A stretch of DNA of 64,000 bases from Pseudomonadota bacterium. Its GTDB lineage: Bacteria > Pseudomonadota > Gammaproteobacteria > Pseudomonadales > Pseudohongiellaceae. Both the position numbers and the translations under genes were made by a program. Within the stretch, counting starts at the first letter, position 1; each line of letters opens with the position of its first letter. Positions 40,308-50,210 of the stretch are shown piece after piece. The DNA is taken from the NCBI GenBank assembly GCA_027592275.1, contig JAQCKF010000013.1:1-64000 (forward strand), read 5' to 3'. The notes beneath the pieces were generated by a model. That model worked only from the letters and a program-made list of their open reading frames with translations, did not search any database and was not told the DNA's origin.

Positions 40308-42055
40308 CAATTCACGCCAACGCACTGTCCGACCAACAAATAATCGATGACCTAGGTCAGCTGAAAACCATTGCCGCCGCGCACATGGGTCCCGGCGCCG
40401 CACTCGAAACGAAAACCGTCACCATCGATGGTCAGGAATTAAGTGTTTTCGCCCACGTTCCAACAAACCTCGGCGAACTCTATAAGCTGGGATTAGAATT
40501 TGGCGATCAGACCTTTTTGGTCTATCAGAACGAGCGCTTCAGTTTCGCCGAGAGCTTGGACCTAGCATTACGCATGGCCCGAATACTCAAAGAGAAATAC
40601 AAGATTCAACTGGGTGATCGTGTGGCTATTTGTGCGCGCAATTCTCCTGAATGGTGTATGGCGTATATGGCGATCACACTGGTGGGCGCAATTGCGGTGC
40701 CCATGAACTCCTGGTGGAAGAGCACTGAGTTAAAATACGGCCTCAGCGACAGCGACAGCAAATTAATCTTTCTTGACCCAGCACGATTGGACTTGGTACA
40801 GCCATTTCTAGATGACCTCGAAGTGCAAATCGTCATGTTTAAGCCCGAAGCTGAATCTGCATTTCCCGAATTTTATGAGCTGGCCCGATCCGTGGAGCCG
40901 CTATCTCAAGACGAGCTTAATGAGATAGAGGTATTCCCTGAAGACAAAGCTTCGATCATGTACACCTCAGGCTCTACAGGCATGCCCAAGGGCGTACTTT
41001 CTACGCATCGAAACATAATCAACGCCCTCTATACCTGGAAGTTCGTCAAAGAGATCACAGAGATCCTCAGGCCTGAGCTAGTGGAAGATAACCCGGAATT
41101 TCCGCCAGCCCTTCTCGCGAATGTACCGCTATTTCATGTAACCGGAAGCCACGCACAGTTTTTAGCCAGCTTCATTTACTCACGCAAGTTTGTGATGATG
41201 TACAAATGGGATGCCGATGCTGCGCTGAAACTAATAGAACAAGAGAGGATTTCAGTATTTCACGGTGTACCAACGATGGCCTGGGAAATAATGCAATCCC
41301 CAAACTTCGAATCGACAGACCTAAGTAGTTTGCGTGGTGTACAGAGTGGTGGCGCTTCTCGTCCGCCAGAACATCTCAATATGATCATGCAAAAGTTCCC
41401 CGATTCCGTTATTCCTGGTCTTGGTTATGGCCTCACCGAGACAAACGCAATCGGCGCAATAATATCTGGAAAATTTTACGCGAGCAGACCAAACAGCACA
41501 GGACGACCTACGCCTCCGGTAACGAGCGTAAAGATCGTCGATGACGAAGGTAACACTCTAGAAGATGGTGGAGTTGGCGAGATTTGCATCAAGGGCGCCA
41601 CGGTGATGAAGGGCTACTGGAATAATCCAGAGGCCACCGCGGAAGTTATTAAGGACGGTTGGTTTTACAGCGGCGATATCGGTATGTTGGATGAATTGGG
41701 CTTTCTCATCATCCTAGATCGGGCTAAAGACATTGTGATTCGTGGTGGTGAGAACATAGGCTGCGCTGAAGTAGAATATGCAATCAGCGAACATCCTGAG
41801 GTTAGCGAGGTTTCCGTCTACGGCATACCTGAAGAGCGTCTGGGCGAAATGCTCTGTTGCTCAATCATGCTGCAGGCGGGAAGCGAGCTTAACTCTGAGC
41901 AGTTAACCAACTTTCTAAGTTCACGAATAGCAGGCTTTAAGATACCTGAGCGAGCCTTTTTCCAGTACGAGCAACTACCACGCATAGCAACTGGCAAAAT
42001 AGCCAAAAGGGAGCTGCGCAAGAAAACCTTGGAATTCCTCGGTGTCGATGCCTGA
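40304..42055 (+). CDS. class I adenylate-forming enzyme (acyl-CoA synthetase)
   Basis: GTG start with 4-nt overlap; ASIMYTSGSTGMPKGVLSTHRN, GWFYSGDIGMLDELGFLIILDRAKDIVIRGGENI. Confidence 0.94.
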   Translation: MTIHANALSDQQIIDDLGQLKTIAAAHMGPGAALETKTVTIDGQELSVFAHVPTNLGELYKLGLEFGDQTFLVYQNERFSFAESLDLALRMARILKEKYKIQLGDRVAICARNSPEWCMAYMAITLVGAIAVPMNSWWKSTELKYGLSDSDSKLIFLDPARLDLVQPFLDDLEVQIVMFKPEAESAFPEFYELARSVEPLSQDELNEIEVFPEDKASIMYTSGSTGMPKGVLSTHRNIINALYTWKFVKEITEILRPELVEDNPEFPPALLANVPLFHVTGSHAQFLASFIYSRKFVMMYKWDADAALKLIEQERISVFHGVPTMAWEIMQSPNFESTDLSSLRGVQSGGASRPPEHLNMIMQKFPDSVIPGLGYGLTETNAIGAIISGKFYASRPNSTGRPTPPVTSVKIVDDEGNTLEDGGVGEICIKGATVMKGYWNNPEATAEVIKDGWFYSGDIGMLDELGFLIILDRAKDIVIRGGENIGCAEVEYAISEHPEVSEVSVYGIPEERLGEMLCCSIMLQAGSELNSEQLTNFLSSRIAGFKIPERAFFQYEQLPRIATGKIAKRELRKKTLEFLGVDA

Positions 42056-42219
42056 TACATAGCTTTTTTGGAGACTATAAACTTCTGATTTTATTAGCCT
42101 TTCTCAAGGCTATAAATTGGTGAAAAATTCTTTCTCTTTTTATTGAAGATTCACGCTTGAACAAACGATAGGTTTACTTAGGAGCCTTAGCTCCATGTGG
42201 ACACCCGTTTAGCGACAGA

Positions 42220-42468
42220 GTGAGAATCGCCATGAAAGAACTCCAGTGGGATGATTCAATCGACGACTCGAATGAGTTTTTTGATGCAGCTGTAGTCCTG
42301 CCTGTTGATGAAGAAAATATGACCGACGAAACACCGGTGAATGCAGTCTCGACTAAGACTCAATATACCGAACTGCGTAGACGCATCGAAGAACGTTTAG
42401 ATGGCAAACGCATCGATCATGAGTTCGAATACGACGATCTGGATGGCTTGCTCGACAACATGGGCTAG
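42220..42468 (+). CDS. small acidic protein, PA3496-like
   Basis: 82 aa; C-terminal YTELRRRIEERLDGKRIDHEFEYDDLDG resembles PA3496-type small proteins. Confidence 0.5.
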   Translation: MRIAMKELQWDDSIDDSNEFFDAAVVLPVDEENMTDETPVNAVSTKTQYTELRRRIEERLDGKRIDHEFEYDDLDGLLDNMG

Positions 42469-42652
42469 GCTCGACTATCATCCGAAAGCGCCTGCATCCT
42501 GCTTTCTTGGCTCTCTAGCTACTGTTCTACGTCAACTAAATATTACGAAATCCGTGATATTTACTGCCAGTGAAATTCCCCGAGAAACCGCTACCCACTC
42601 ACTATCATAGTTAGTATGATTACGTGCTCGATTTATCAGAATTATTAGAAAT

Positions 42653-43411
42653 ATGACATATTGTGTAGCAGTATCAGTGGATGCAGGCATCGTGTTTTGC
42701 TCCGATTCACTCACCAACGCCGGCATCGATCAGGTGTCTTCCTACAGCAAAATGTTCCACTTCGGCATCGACGGCGAACGACAAATCGTCATCCTCTGCG
42801 CCGGCAACCTCGCCACGACTCAGGCCACCATAGCTACCATAAAGTCCGACATTAAAAAGAAAGCAGATGTAAACCTTCTAACCATAGAAACTCTAGGAGA
42901 GGCGGCGGATTACATCGGAGATATTTCCAGAGAGCAACAGGGAAAGCGCACAGTCGAAGGCAAGAAATTTGAGGCCAGTTTCATTATTGGCGGCCAGATC
43001 GGCAGTGCCAAGCATGAAACCATCCTCATCTACCCGGAGGGGAATCACATCACTACCTCCAAGGATACGCCCTATCTACAAATCGGCGAGAGCAAATACG
43101 GCAAGCCGATTTTAGACCGCATACTGCAGCCAGAGCTCGATCTAGATACCTGCGCTATGTGCGCACTCGTTTCCATGGACTCGACTCTACGCAGCAATCT
43201 CAGCGTAGGCCCGCCGATAGAGATGCAGATCTACAAAACCGGCTCTCTCACGGCAAAAAATCTACACCGCTTCGAGGAAGACAGTGAATTCCTTCGCGAA
43301 CTTAAAAAATCCTGGGATCAACTTCTCAAAGAGGCCTTCTTGCGCATGCCTCCGCTGACTTGGGCAACTAACTGGGATAGATCAAGCCGTGAACGAAACG
43401 GATCTTCCTAA
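42653..43411 (+). CDS. Anbu-type proteasome-like peptidase
   Basis: MTYCVAVSVDAGIVFCSDSLTNAGIDQVSSYSKMFHFG; Thr2 as predicted N-terminal nucleophile. Confidence 0.92.
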   Translation: MTYCVAVSVDAGIVFCSDSLTNAGIDQVSSYSKMFHFGIDGERQIVILCAGNLATTQATIATIKSDIKKKADVNLLTIETLGEAADYIGDISREQQGKRTVEGKKFEASFIIGGQIGSAKHETILIYPEGNHITTSKDTPYLQIGESKYGKPILDRILQPELDLDTCAMCALVSMDSTLRSNLSVGPPIEMQIYKTGSLTAKNLHRFEEDSEFLRELKKSWDQLLKEAFLRMPPLTWATNWDRSSRERNGSS

Positions 43412-44372
43412 GAGATAATTCGGAAAGGACGAAGGGGTAGGCATCTTCCAACCCCATACTTCTATTTAGCGAATTCAGCAGCAGCACCAACTCTGCCCAT
43501 TTGTCCAAAGTATTATCGATATCGTCGAACTGTGCGGAGCTTTGGCTCACCCGGTATTGATTCGCCGTCTCTAGCGTATCTGTCATGTGTAGATAGTGCG
43601 CCCAGACTTCGGCCCAGTCTTCCCAGGGATGCGACTGCGCATAATGGCTAATCATGTCTGGGTCGTGAGGTGCGATGAAATTATTCTCATAATACTCCTT
43701 AAGAGCGGCGCCATAGTCCTCAGTATAGTCTCCGAATAACTCCACGAACTGTCGCTTTCTCTCATCAGTCGTTATCAACTTCAAGAAATAGTAGTGACCG
43801 CTTTCGTGACGAAAATGCCCCAGCAGAGTTCGGTACAATTCCCGCGTATACTGCCGCGCTATTTCTCTATTCACACGATCTGCTTCTGCGATATTAATCG
43901 TGATCATTCCATCAAAATGACCCGTGTTCACGTGTTGCTCGAATACCCCAGGGTTGGTGCGTTTATCTTCCATGAACTTGAAAGCCAGACCCATACGATC
44001 TTTCTGCTTGCTTACGACAGGCAGATTGAGGCTCAGCAACGAATAGATGAGTCGGCGCTTGGCATACTCTAAACTCTTCCACCAGGCGCGGCGGTTTTTA
44101 TCAAGTAAATTCGGAATTGTATGGTTCATTTCACAAGAAAGGCAGTAGTCGTCTACTGAGTCGCTCACCAGCCAATTGCATACGTCATACTCAATCGAGT
44201 TCTTGCAGCGATGCAGCGTGGAATCACGAGAGATGTGCTGCCCCAAGTCTTCGTTGGCTATCCTGCGCATATTCATACTATAAGGATCGAAACCAACACC
44301 GTAACCACAGCTAAGGCACTTGGTATTCTCGAAAAAAAGCATCTGCCCACATTTACAATTGAAATTTCTCAT
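43368..44372 (-). CDS. DUF2248-type zinc-ribbon metallopeptidase
   Basis: N-terminal zinc ribbon CKCGQMLFFENTKCLSCGYGVGFD; LLGHFRHESGHYYF (HExGH) and downstream PWEDWAEVWAHYLHMTDTLETA. Confidence 0.9.
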   Translation of the reverse strand: MRNFNCKCGQMLFFENTKCLSCGYGVGFDPYSMNMRRIANEDLGQHISRDSTLHRCKNSIEYDVCNWLVSDSVDDYCLSCEMNHTIPNLLDKNRRAWWKSLEYAKRRLIYSLLSLNLPVVSKQKDRMGLAFKFMEDKRTNPGVFEQHVNTGHFDGMITINIAEADRVNREIARQYTRELYRTLLGHFRHESGHYYFLKLITTDERKRQFVELFGDYTEDYGAALKEYYENNFIAPHDPDMISHYAQSHPWEDWAEVWAHYLHMTDTLETANQYRVSQSSAQFDDIDNTLDKWAELVLLLNSLNRSMGLEDAYPFVLSELSLRKIRFVHGLIYPS

Positions 44373-45317
44373 CTAGTTGTGAGGAAGAAACCAAGTATCT
44401 GCAATGCTAGTGTGTATCTTGGCAATCTCTACCTGTAAGTCATCTAGGTATTGAAACAAGCCTGCATCGAGCAATTTACTGATGTCGCCCTTCTCTATCA
44501 TTCGCAGCGTCTTATTTACCTGCGTAGTAGACTTGCTATTTTTCGGAAGATGCTTGAGCACCTTCGTGATCGTAGTCAGTGCATGAGTTGCCGCACGAGG
44601 AAAATCATCATCCTGTAGTAGAAACCTTACGACATCTTCACCATTGACTCGATGCTTCACGTGCTGTCTATACATCTGATAAGCAGTTAGTGAGCGCAAA
44701 ATACTCATCCACAACGTATTCTCATAAGGTTCGTTGGACTCTACCTGCTTCGCGCCTGTACCTATATCAGGGAGGAGATTACCGGATCCAACATCGACAA
44801 TACGAGTTGCCATATCGGCGCGCTCGAGAGACCTGCCTAAACGCACAAAACTGTAGGCCGCTCCCCTGCTCATGCTGCCAGCCATCAATCCTGATATTTC
44901 GTGACAGTTTGAGATTATCTCTTCGAGAAACTTGTGCCTCGAGCCTCCCGAGATAGAACCTGCTGCATTGTCTTTGACATAGTGGAACAAATCATTAATC
45001 TGCTCGAATGCTTCCAACGGCATAATCTCCCGTGTGGTGCGGGCATTCTCGCGAGTATTCTTCAATGTATTCAAAAGCGAGCTAGCGCTATCAAGCAACA
45101 GAAAGCGCATTACATTGCGTTCATTAGCCTGTTTGTATTTCTCATCAAAGGCCCTGTCAGTTCCGGTAATCTCAACTAATGATCGCCAACTTAATTTCGT
45201 GCCCGGAGGCAAGTCTAACAATAGAGTTGAGAACACGCTTAGCAGACGCGCGGTGTTCTCGGCTCGTTCCAGATAACGTGCCTGCCAATAAATTCGTTCA
45301 GCTACTCGAGAAAGCAT
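44373..45317 (-). CDS. alpha-E domain-containing protein
   Basis: MLSRVAERIYWQARYLERAENTARLLSVF; follows ATP-grasp gene. Confidence 0.95.
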   Translation of the reverse strand: MLSRVAERIYWQARYLERAENTARLLSVFSTLLLDLPPGTKLSWRSLVEITGTDRAFDEKYKQANERNVMRFLLLDSASSLLNTLKNTRENARTTREIMPLEAFEQINDLFHYVKDNAAGSISGGSRHKFLEEIISNCHEISGLMAGSMSRGAAYSFVRLGRSLERADMATRIVDVGSGNLLPDIGTGAKQVESNEPYENTLWMSILRSLTAYQMYRQHVKHRVNGEDVVRFLLQDDDFPRAATHALTTITKVLKHLPKNSKSTTQVNKTLRMIEKGDISKLLDAGLFQYLDDLQVEIAKIHTSIADTWFLPHN

Positions 45318-45321
45318 GGGC

Positions 45322-46764
45322 TTATTTGTCTCCCACTATCCAGGTGTCTTTACTACCGCCACCCTGTGATGAATTGACTATGAACGAGCCTTTTACCATG
45401 GCGACTCGCGTTAGGCCGCCAGCGGTTACATGCGTCTTGTCAGCCTGCAGTATGAAGGGACGCAGATCCACGTGTCGCGGTTCAACAACGCGCTCACCCA
45501 ATATGGGCACAGTGGAAAGTGATATCAAAGGCTGCGCCATGTAGTTTCTCGGGTCAGCTTTAATTCTTCGAGCAAATTCAGCCAACTCACGCTTACTTGC
45601 CTGCGGACCAATGAGCATTCCATAGCCTCCGGATTCGTTAGCTGGCTTTATCACTAGCTTATCTAGGTGCTGCAGTACGTGCTGGCGCTGCACCTTATCG
45701 ATACACAGAAAACTCTCCACATTCGGCAGAAGAGGCTCTTCTCCGAGATAGTACTTAATCATTGCAGGAACGTAGGTATAGATAATCTTGTCGTCGGCGA
45801 CGCCTGCGCCAGGAGCATTTGCGAGAGCCAAGTTACCTTTTACCCAAGATTTGAAAAGGCCGGGCACGCCAAGGGTAGAATCTTTTCGAAATACTTTTGG
45901 ATCAAGAAACATATCATCGATTCTACGATAGACCACATCGACCTGAGACAGGCCATCGATCGTACGCATAAAGACTTTATCTTTTTCAACAACAAGATCA
46001 CCACCCTCAACGAGTTCCGCACCCATCCTCTGCGCGAGGAAGGAATGCTCGAAATAGGCGGAGTTGAAGGCTCCTGGAGTAAGTACTACAACCTCGGGAT
46101 AGTCAGACGGCCGCGGCGAGATGGCAGCCAGCGTATCGAAAAGCTGCGCCGGATATTCGGTAATAGGACGAATACGATGATTCTCGAATAGCTCAGGGAA
46201 CACTCGCTTAGTAACGCGCCTGTTCTCCAACATATAGGAAACGCCTGAAGGCACTCGCAGATTATCTTCTAATACATAGAATTGACCGTCATCGTCTTTT
46301 ATTAAATCGGTTCCGCATATGTGCGCCCACACGCCATACTTTGGTTTTATCCCCATGCACTCCTTTCTAAAATTCGTCGAATCTAGGACGAGTTCCTTGG
46401 GAATTATTTTGTCTTTAAAAATCTTCTGATCGTTGTAGGTATCATTGATGAAACAATTCAATGCGCGTAGGCGTTGTTGTAGGCCAAGGCTGGTTTGATC
46501 CCATTCCTTTTCGGCTATGATGCGCGGAATGATGTCGTACGGCCATTCGCGATCGATATTCCCGGCGTCACTGTAAACAGTGAAGGAGATACCCATTGTC
46601 TTGATCGCAAGATCAGCGGCACGCTTCTTCTCTAGCAACTCGCCATGGGTGAGAGAGGCAAGATGACTTGCCAGACGGCGTGCTGGTTTACGAGCAAACC
46701 CTGGAGAGCTGATAATCTCGTCGAAGAATTTTCCCGAATTGTAAGTCTTCCAGTTGACGCGCAT
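45322..46764 (-). CDS. circularly permuted type 2 ATP-grasp protein
   Basis: FYVLEDNLRVPSGVSYMLENR, VDVVYRRIDDMFLDP, LVIKPANESGGYGMLIG. Confidence 0.95.
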   Translation of the reverse strand: MRVNWKTYNSGKFFDEIISSPGFARKPARRLASHLASLTHGELLEKKRAADLAIKTMGISFTVYSDAGNIDREWPYDIIPRIIAEKEWDQTSLGLQQRLRALNCFINDTYNDQKIFKDKIIPKELVLDSTNFRKECMGIKPKYGVWAHICGTDLIKDDDGQFYVLEDNLRVPSGVSYMLENRRVTKRVFPELFENHRIRPITEYPAQLFDTLAAISPRPSDYPEVVVLTPGAFNSAYFEHSFLAQRMGAELVEGGDLVVEKDKVFMRTIDGLSQVDVVYRRIDDMFLDPKVFRKDSTLGVPGLFKSWVKGNLALANAPGAGVADDKIIYTYVPAMIKYYLGEEPLLPNVESFLCIDKVQRQHVLQHLDKLVIKPANESGGYGMLIGPQASKRELAEFARRIKADPRNYMAQPLISLSTVPILGERVVEPRHVDLRPFILQADKTHVTAGGLTRVAMVKGSFIVNSSQGGGSKDTWIVGDK

Positions 46765-46843
46765 AAAATTTTCTCAAGGAAAGATGATTCACTAAGTTAA
46801 AGCATTCCGAGGTTACTGGCAATCTTGATGCCGCGCTCTTCGC

Positions 46844-48619
46844 TTACAGGGGCCAGGCCATTAGCAGCAACGGCAGTGCGACGATGACTATAACAATTTC
46901 CAAGGGTAAACCCATACGCCAGTAGTCACCAAATTTATAACCGCCTGGGCCCATAATCAAAGCGTTGTTCTGATGCCCTATTGGAGTCAGAAATGCACAC
47001 GATGCACCTACCGCCACAGCCATCAAGAAGGCGTCAGGGTTAAGGTTGAGGGCAAGAGCGATGTTGTAGGCTATAGGCGCCATGAGAATTGCAGTAGCCG
47101 CATTGTTAAGAACATCCGATACCGTCATCGTAATAATAAGTATCATGGCTATTAGAAATACTGGAGACAGATCGCCGGCAACTGCGAGAATGCCATCGAC
47201 TAGCAGAGTCGTGGTGCCCGTTGTCTACAATGCTGTGCCGAGCGGTATCATTGCACCAAGTAGTACGACAACAGCCCAATCCACACCATCATAAAATTCC
47301 CTAACAGGCACGATATTTAGAAGAACCATGGCAACGGTGGCCATACCTAAAGCAAGCTGAATGGAGACTAGGCCACTCGCAGCTGCAACGATAGCAAGAA
47401 TAAAAGTTAACATGGCTGGAATGGCTTTAGTATTTCGTCCTAGACCAAGCGCTCGACTCGCAAGGGGATAGCAATTCAACTTAACTATTGCCTCCTCTAT
47501 TTCACCCACTTCGCCGTGCAGCAATAACACATCCCCCACGGCAAATTTGAAGTTCCGCAGCCTTTCTCTATGCGGGGTTCCCGATCGAGATGCCGCCAAC
47601 AAATTTACCCCATACTTTCGATTAAACCTTAATTGGCTAGGCGTTCTCCCAACGATAAACGAATTCGGAGTAACTACAACTTCCACAGCCTGCATATCTT
47701 CCGAGTGGAGCACTTCTCTCTGCACATTCTCCGCTGATACCATCTGCAAATTGTGATTCTTAGAGAACTGAGCAATATCATCATGTGAGCCCTGAATCAT
47801 TAGTAGATCGCTGGCTGCAATTAACTGCCGACGATAAACAACAGAAATGTTTTCCCGTCTATGAACCATCGAGAGTAGTGTCAGGTTTTGTTCTGCAAGG
47901 CTGTCTTTTAGCTCTCCGGCCTTTTTTTCAAAAAAAGTCGACTCTTCAGTCACTTTCAATTCAAACAAATATTTCTCTACATCGAAAAGCTCAAGGCCGG
48001 TGGTTTGTTTTCGCACTTTTACCAACTTCCAACCGATAAACAGCATGAAGAAGATGCCACATATTGCTATGCCTCCACCAACTGGAGCATAGTCAAACAT
48101 TGTAAAAGCTTCTCCATTCATCTGTTGCCGATAGTTTGCGATCAAAATATTCGGCGGAGTACCAATTAGAGTGACCAAGCCCCCCAAGATCGAACCAAAT
48201 GATAACGGCATTAAAACCGTGGCTGGAGATCGGCCGGCCTTGTTCGTAGATCGAATAGCAATTGGCATCAACAATGCCAATGCCCCGACATTATTCATGA
48301 ACATCGACAGGAATGCCGCGAGAAAGGTTAATACAGCAATATGAAGAAATGGCTTAGAGGAAATAGGCTCAATGGCATCGGCCACGAATTCGACAGCTCC
48401 TGATTTCGTCAAACCAAAGCTTACTATCAATACCATTATCACCGTAATAGTCGCCGGATTCCCAAATCCAGCGAACATCTCGGCCTGTGGTATTAGACCG
48501 AAGATGCTGGCGGTAAATAGCGCGCCGAGCGCGACTATGTCGTAACGCCATCTCCCCCATACTAATAAGACTAAGAGCGCGAAAAGTATAAGCAGCAGAA
48601 CACTTTGATCAGTAGTCAT
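46844..48619 (-). pseudogene. SLC13-family permease interrupted by an in-frame TAG (47225-47227)
   Basis: ORFs 47225-48619 and 46844-47146 are in the same frame; read-through is LLGAMIPLGTAL*TTGTTTLLVDGILAVAGDLSPVFLIAMILIITMTVSDVLNNAATAILMAPIA; RCK/TrkA-C-like regions mid-protein. Confidence 0.9.
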
Positions 48620-48634
48620 CTAGAAAAAACCTGA

Positions 48635-49345
48635 CTATACAATTTTAAAATCCAGAGTCCCGACGCCTTCTACACAGGCAACTATTCGATCACCCTTGGT
48701 TGCTGCCGCCACACCAGATGGGGTGCCCGTGTAGATTATATCCCCGGATTTCAATTCGAAGTACTTGGAAAGCTCAGCGATTATTTCGGGCACCGACCAA
48801 ATCATCTCATTGAGACTGGCCTGCTGCCGAGTTTCATCATTTAACTTTAAAGAGATTTGCCTATCACCAAGCTGACCCACTTCACTTATAGGTAGTATGG
48901 CCGAGATTGGCGCAGATTGATCGAAACCCTTAGCCAGGTCCCAGGGCCGCCCCTTACTCTTGGCGATATCCTGTAAGTCGCGACGGGTGAAGTCTATGCC
49001 AACAGCATAGCCATAGACGCAATCCATCACCGATTTCAGGTCAATGTCTTTGCCCCCCGATTTTAAGGCTACGACTAGTTCAACTTCATAATGTAGGTCG
49101 TTCGTTGCCTGAGGATACGCCACGTCTTGGTTGAAGGTGACACAGGCGTTTGCTGGTTTGCTAAAAAAAACCGGTGGCTCTTGTTTCGGGTCTCCACCCA
49201 TCTCCTTTACATGCTCGCTATAGTTTCTGCCTACACAATAGATTCGATGAACCGGGAATCGTGGAGCCTGTTCACTTACTTCAGCCTGCGCATCAAGTCT
49301 CACTGGCACGGTGGTAGGTTCGTGTTGTTGAACTACAAATTTCAT
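48635..49345 (-). CDS. fumarylacetoacetate hydrolase family protein
   Basis: VHRIYCVGRNYSEHVKEMGGDP, HYEVELVVAL, GDIIYTGTPSGV. Confidence 0.95.
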   Translation of the reverse strand: MKFVVQQHEPTTVPVRLDAQAEVSEQAPRFPVHRIYCVGRNYSEHVKEMGGDPKQEPPVFFSKPANACVTFNQDVAYPQATNDLHYEVELVVALKSGGKDIDLKSVMDCVYGYAVGIDFTRRDLQDIAKSKGRPWDLAKGFDQSAPISAILPISEVGQLGDRQISLKLNDETRQQASLNEMIWSVPEIIAELSKYFELKSGDIIYTGTPSGVAAATKGDRIVACVEGVGTLDFKIV

Positions 49346-49373
49346 AGCGGTGAATTCTCTGTGGTTGTCGATT

Positions 49374-50210
49374 TCAAAACCTGCACGTCAATTGCGCATG
49401 CAGAGTATCAGTAATTCCATTTACGCGCTGCGGGAATAAAGTGAGACCAGTCGCATCTTCTATCAAATCCAGCGTGCTCACCTGGTCGCAAAAACTTACG
49501 TGCTGCCGGACATCACTGTCGAAGATAAACGCGCTCAAAGAATCCGGAGTGCTAATGACCTTGAAATAGGCAGAAGGCTTTGCCGCACTCTCGCTCATTT
49601 CTTCTCCGCGCTCTCTATAGATCGGCCCACTGACCACGTAGACCTCTCCAATCTTATCCGCCAGCGCATTGATCGCCTGATCCAGCCGAGACCAACTCCC
49701 GGCTCTTAGCTTAAACGGCAGCGCTGCCATATTACTGAGAAAGTTCAGTTCAGACCAATAGGGGGTTCCGGCGAAACTACTCATCGGCACCAAACGACCC
49801 TGATCTTCTGAGAATAGATTGATTCCGCCTAGCTGATAGCTGCGTTCCTCCGCGTCAATAGGAACCTCTTGTTCGATCTGCGGTGTGCTGTCAATAACCT
49901 CGATCTGAGTAGCACCTCCCAAGACGAGAGGATCCTCAAACCAAACACGCGGCAACAACGAGGCTACACCAACGCTATCGGCAAGCACACGGTAGGCCTG
50001 CCAGTCTGCGAGTCCACTGCGCGCATTGATGGAGGCCACATACAATTGCCGCACGATTAGCTCACTATTTTCAATCGCTATGCTGTCAGCGACCACGGGA
50101 CACCCTGCCATACAGTGTGAGATATGCACTGTCTGAGCATTGGCTATCGTCGCGACAAGAAGACTAAAAAGACTAGCCCATCGGATAAAGTATTTGCCTA
50201 TGTACGTCAT
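49374..50210 (-). CDS. secreted DNA/RNA non-specific endonuclease-fold protein with degenerate active site
   Basis: Signal peptide; DQGRLVPMSSFAG (cf. DRGH), ELNFLSNMAALPFKLRAGSWSRLDQAI, VYVVSGPIY. Confidence 0.78.
   Translation of the reverse strand: MTYIGKYFIRWASLFSLLVATIANAQTVHISHCMAGCPVVADSIAIENSELIVRQLYVASINARSGLADWQAYRVLADSVGVASLLPRVWFEDPLVLGGATQIEVIDSTPQIEQEVPIDAEERSYQLGGINLFSEDQGRLVPMSSFAGTPYWSELNFLSNMAALPFKLRAGSWSRLDQAINALADKIGEVYVVSGPIYRERGEEMSESAAKPSAYFKVISTPDSLSAFIFDSDVRQHVSFCDQVSTLDLIEDATGLTLFPQRVNGITDTLHAQLTCRF

Noticed and set aside
42095-42112. TAGCCTT/AAGGCTA hairpin after the acyl-CoA synthetase
   Set aside because: Only 7 bp and not followed by a T-run; possible but unsupported terminator.
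45667-46191. 174 aa plus-strand ORF antisense to the ATP-grasp gene
   Set aside because: Antisense shadow; the minus-strand frame has family motifs throughout.
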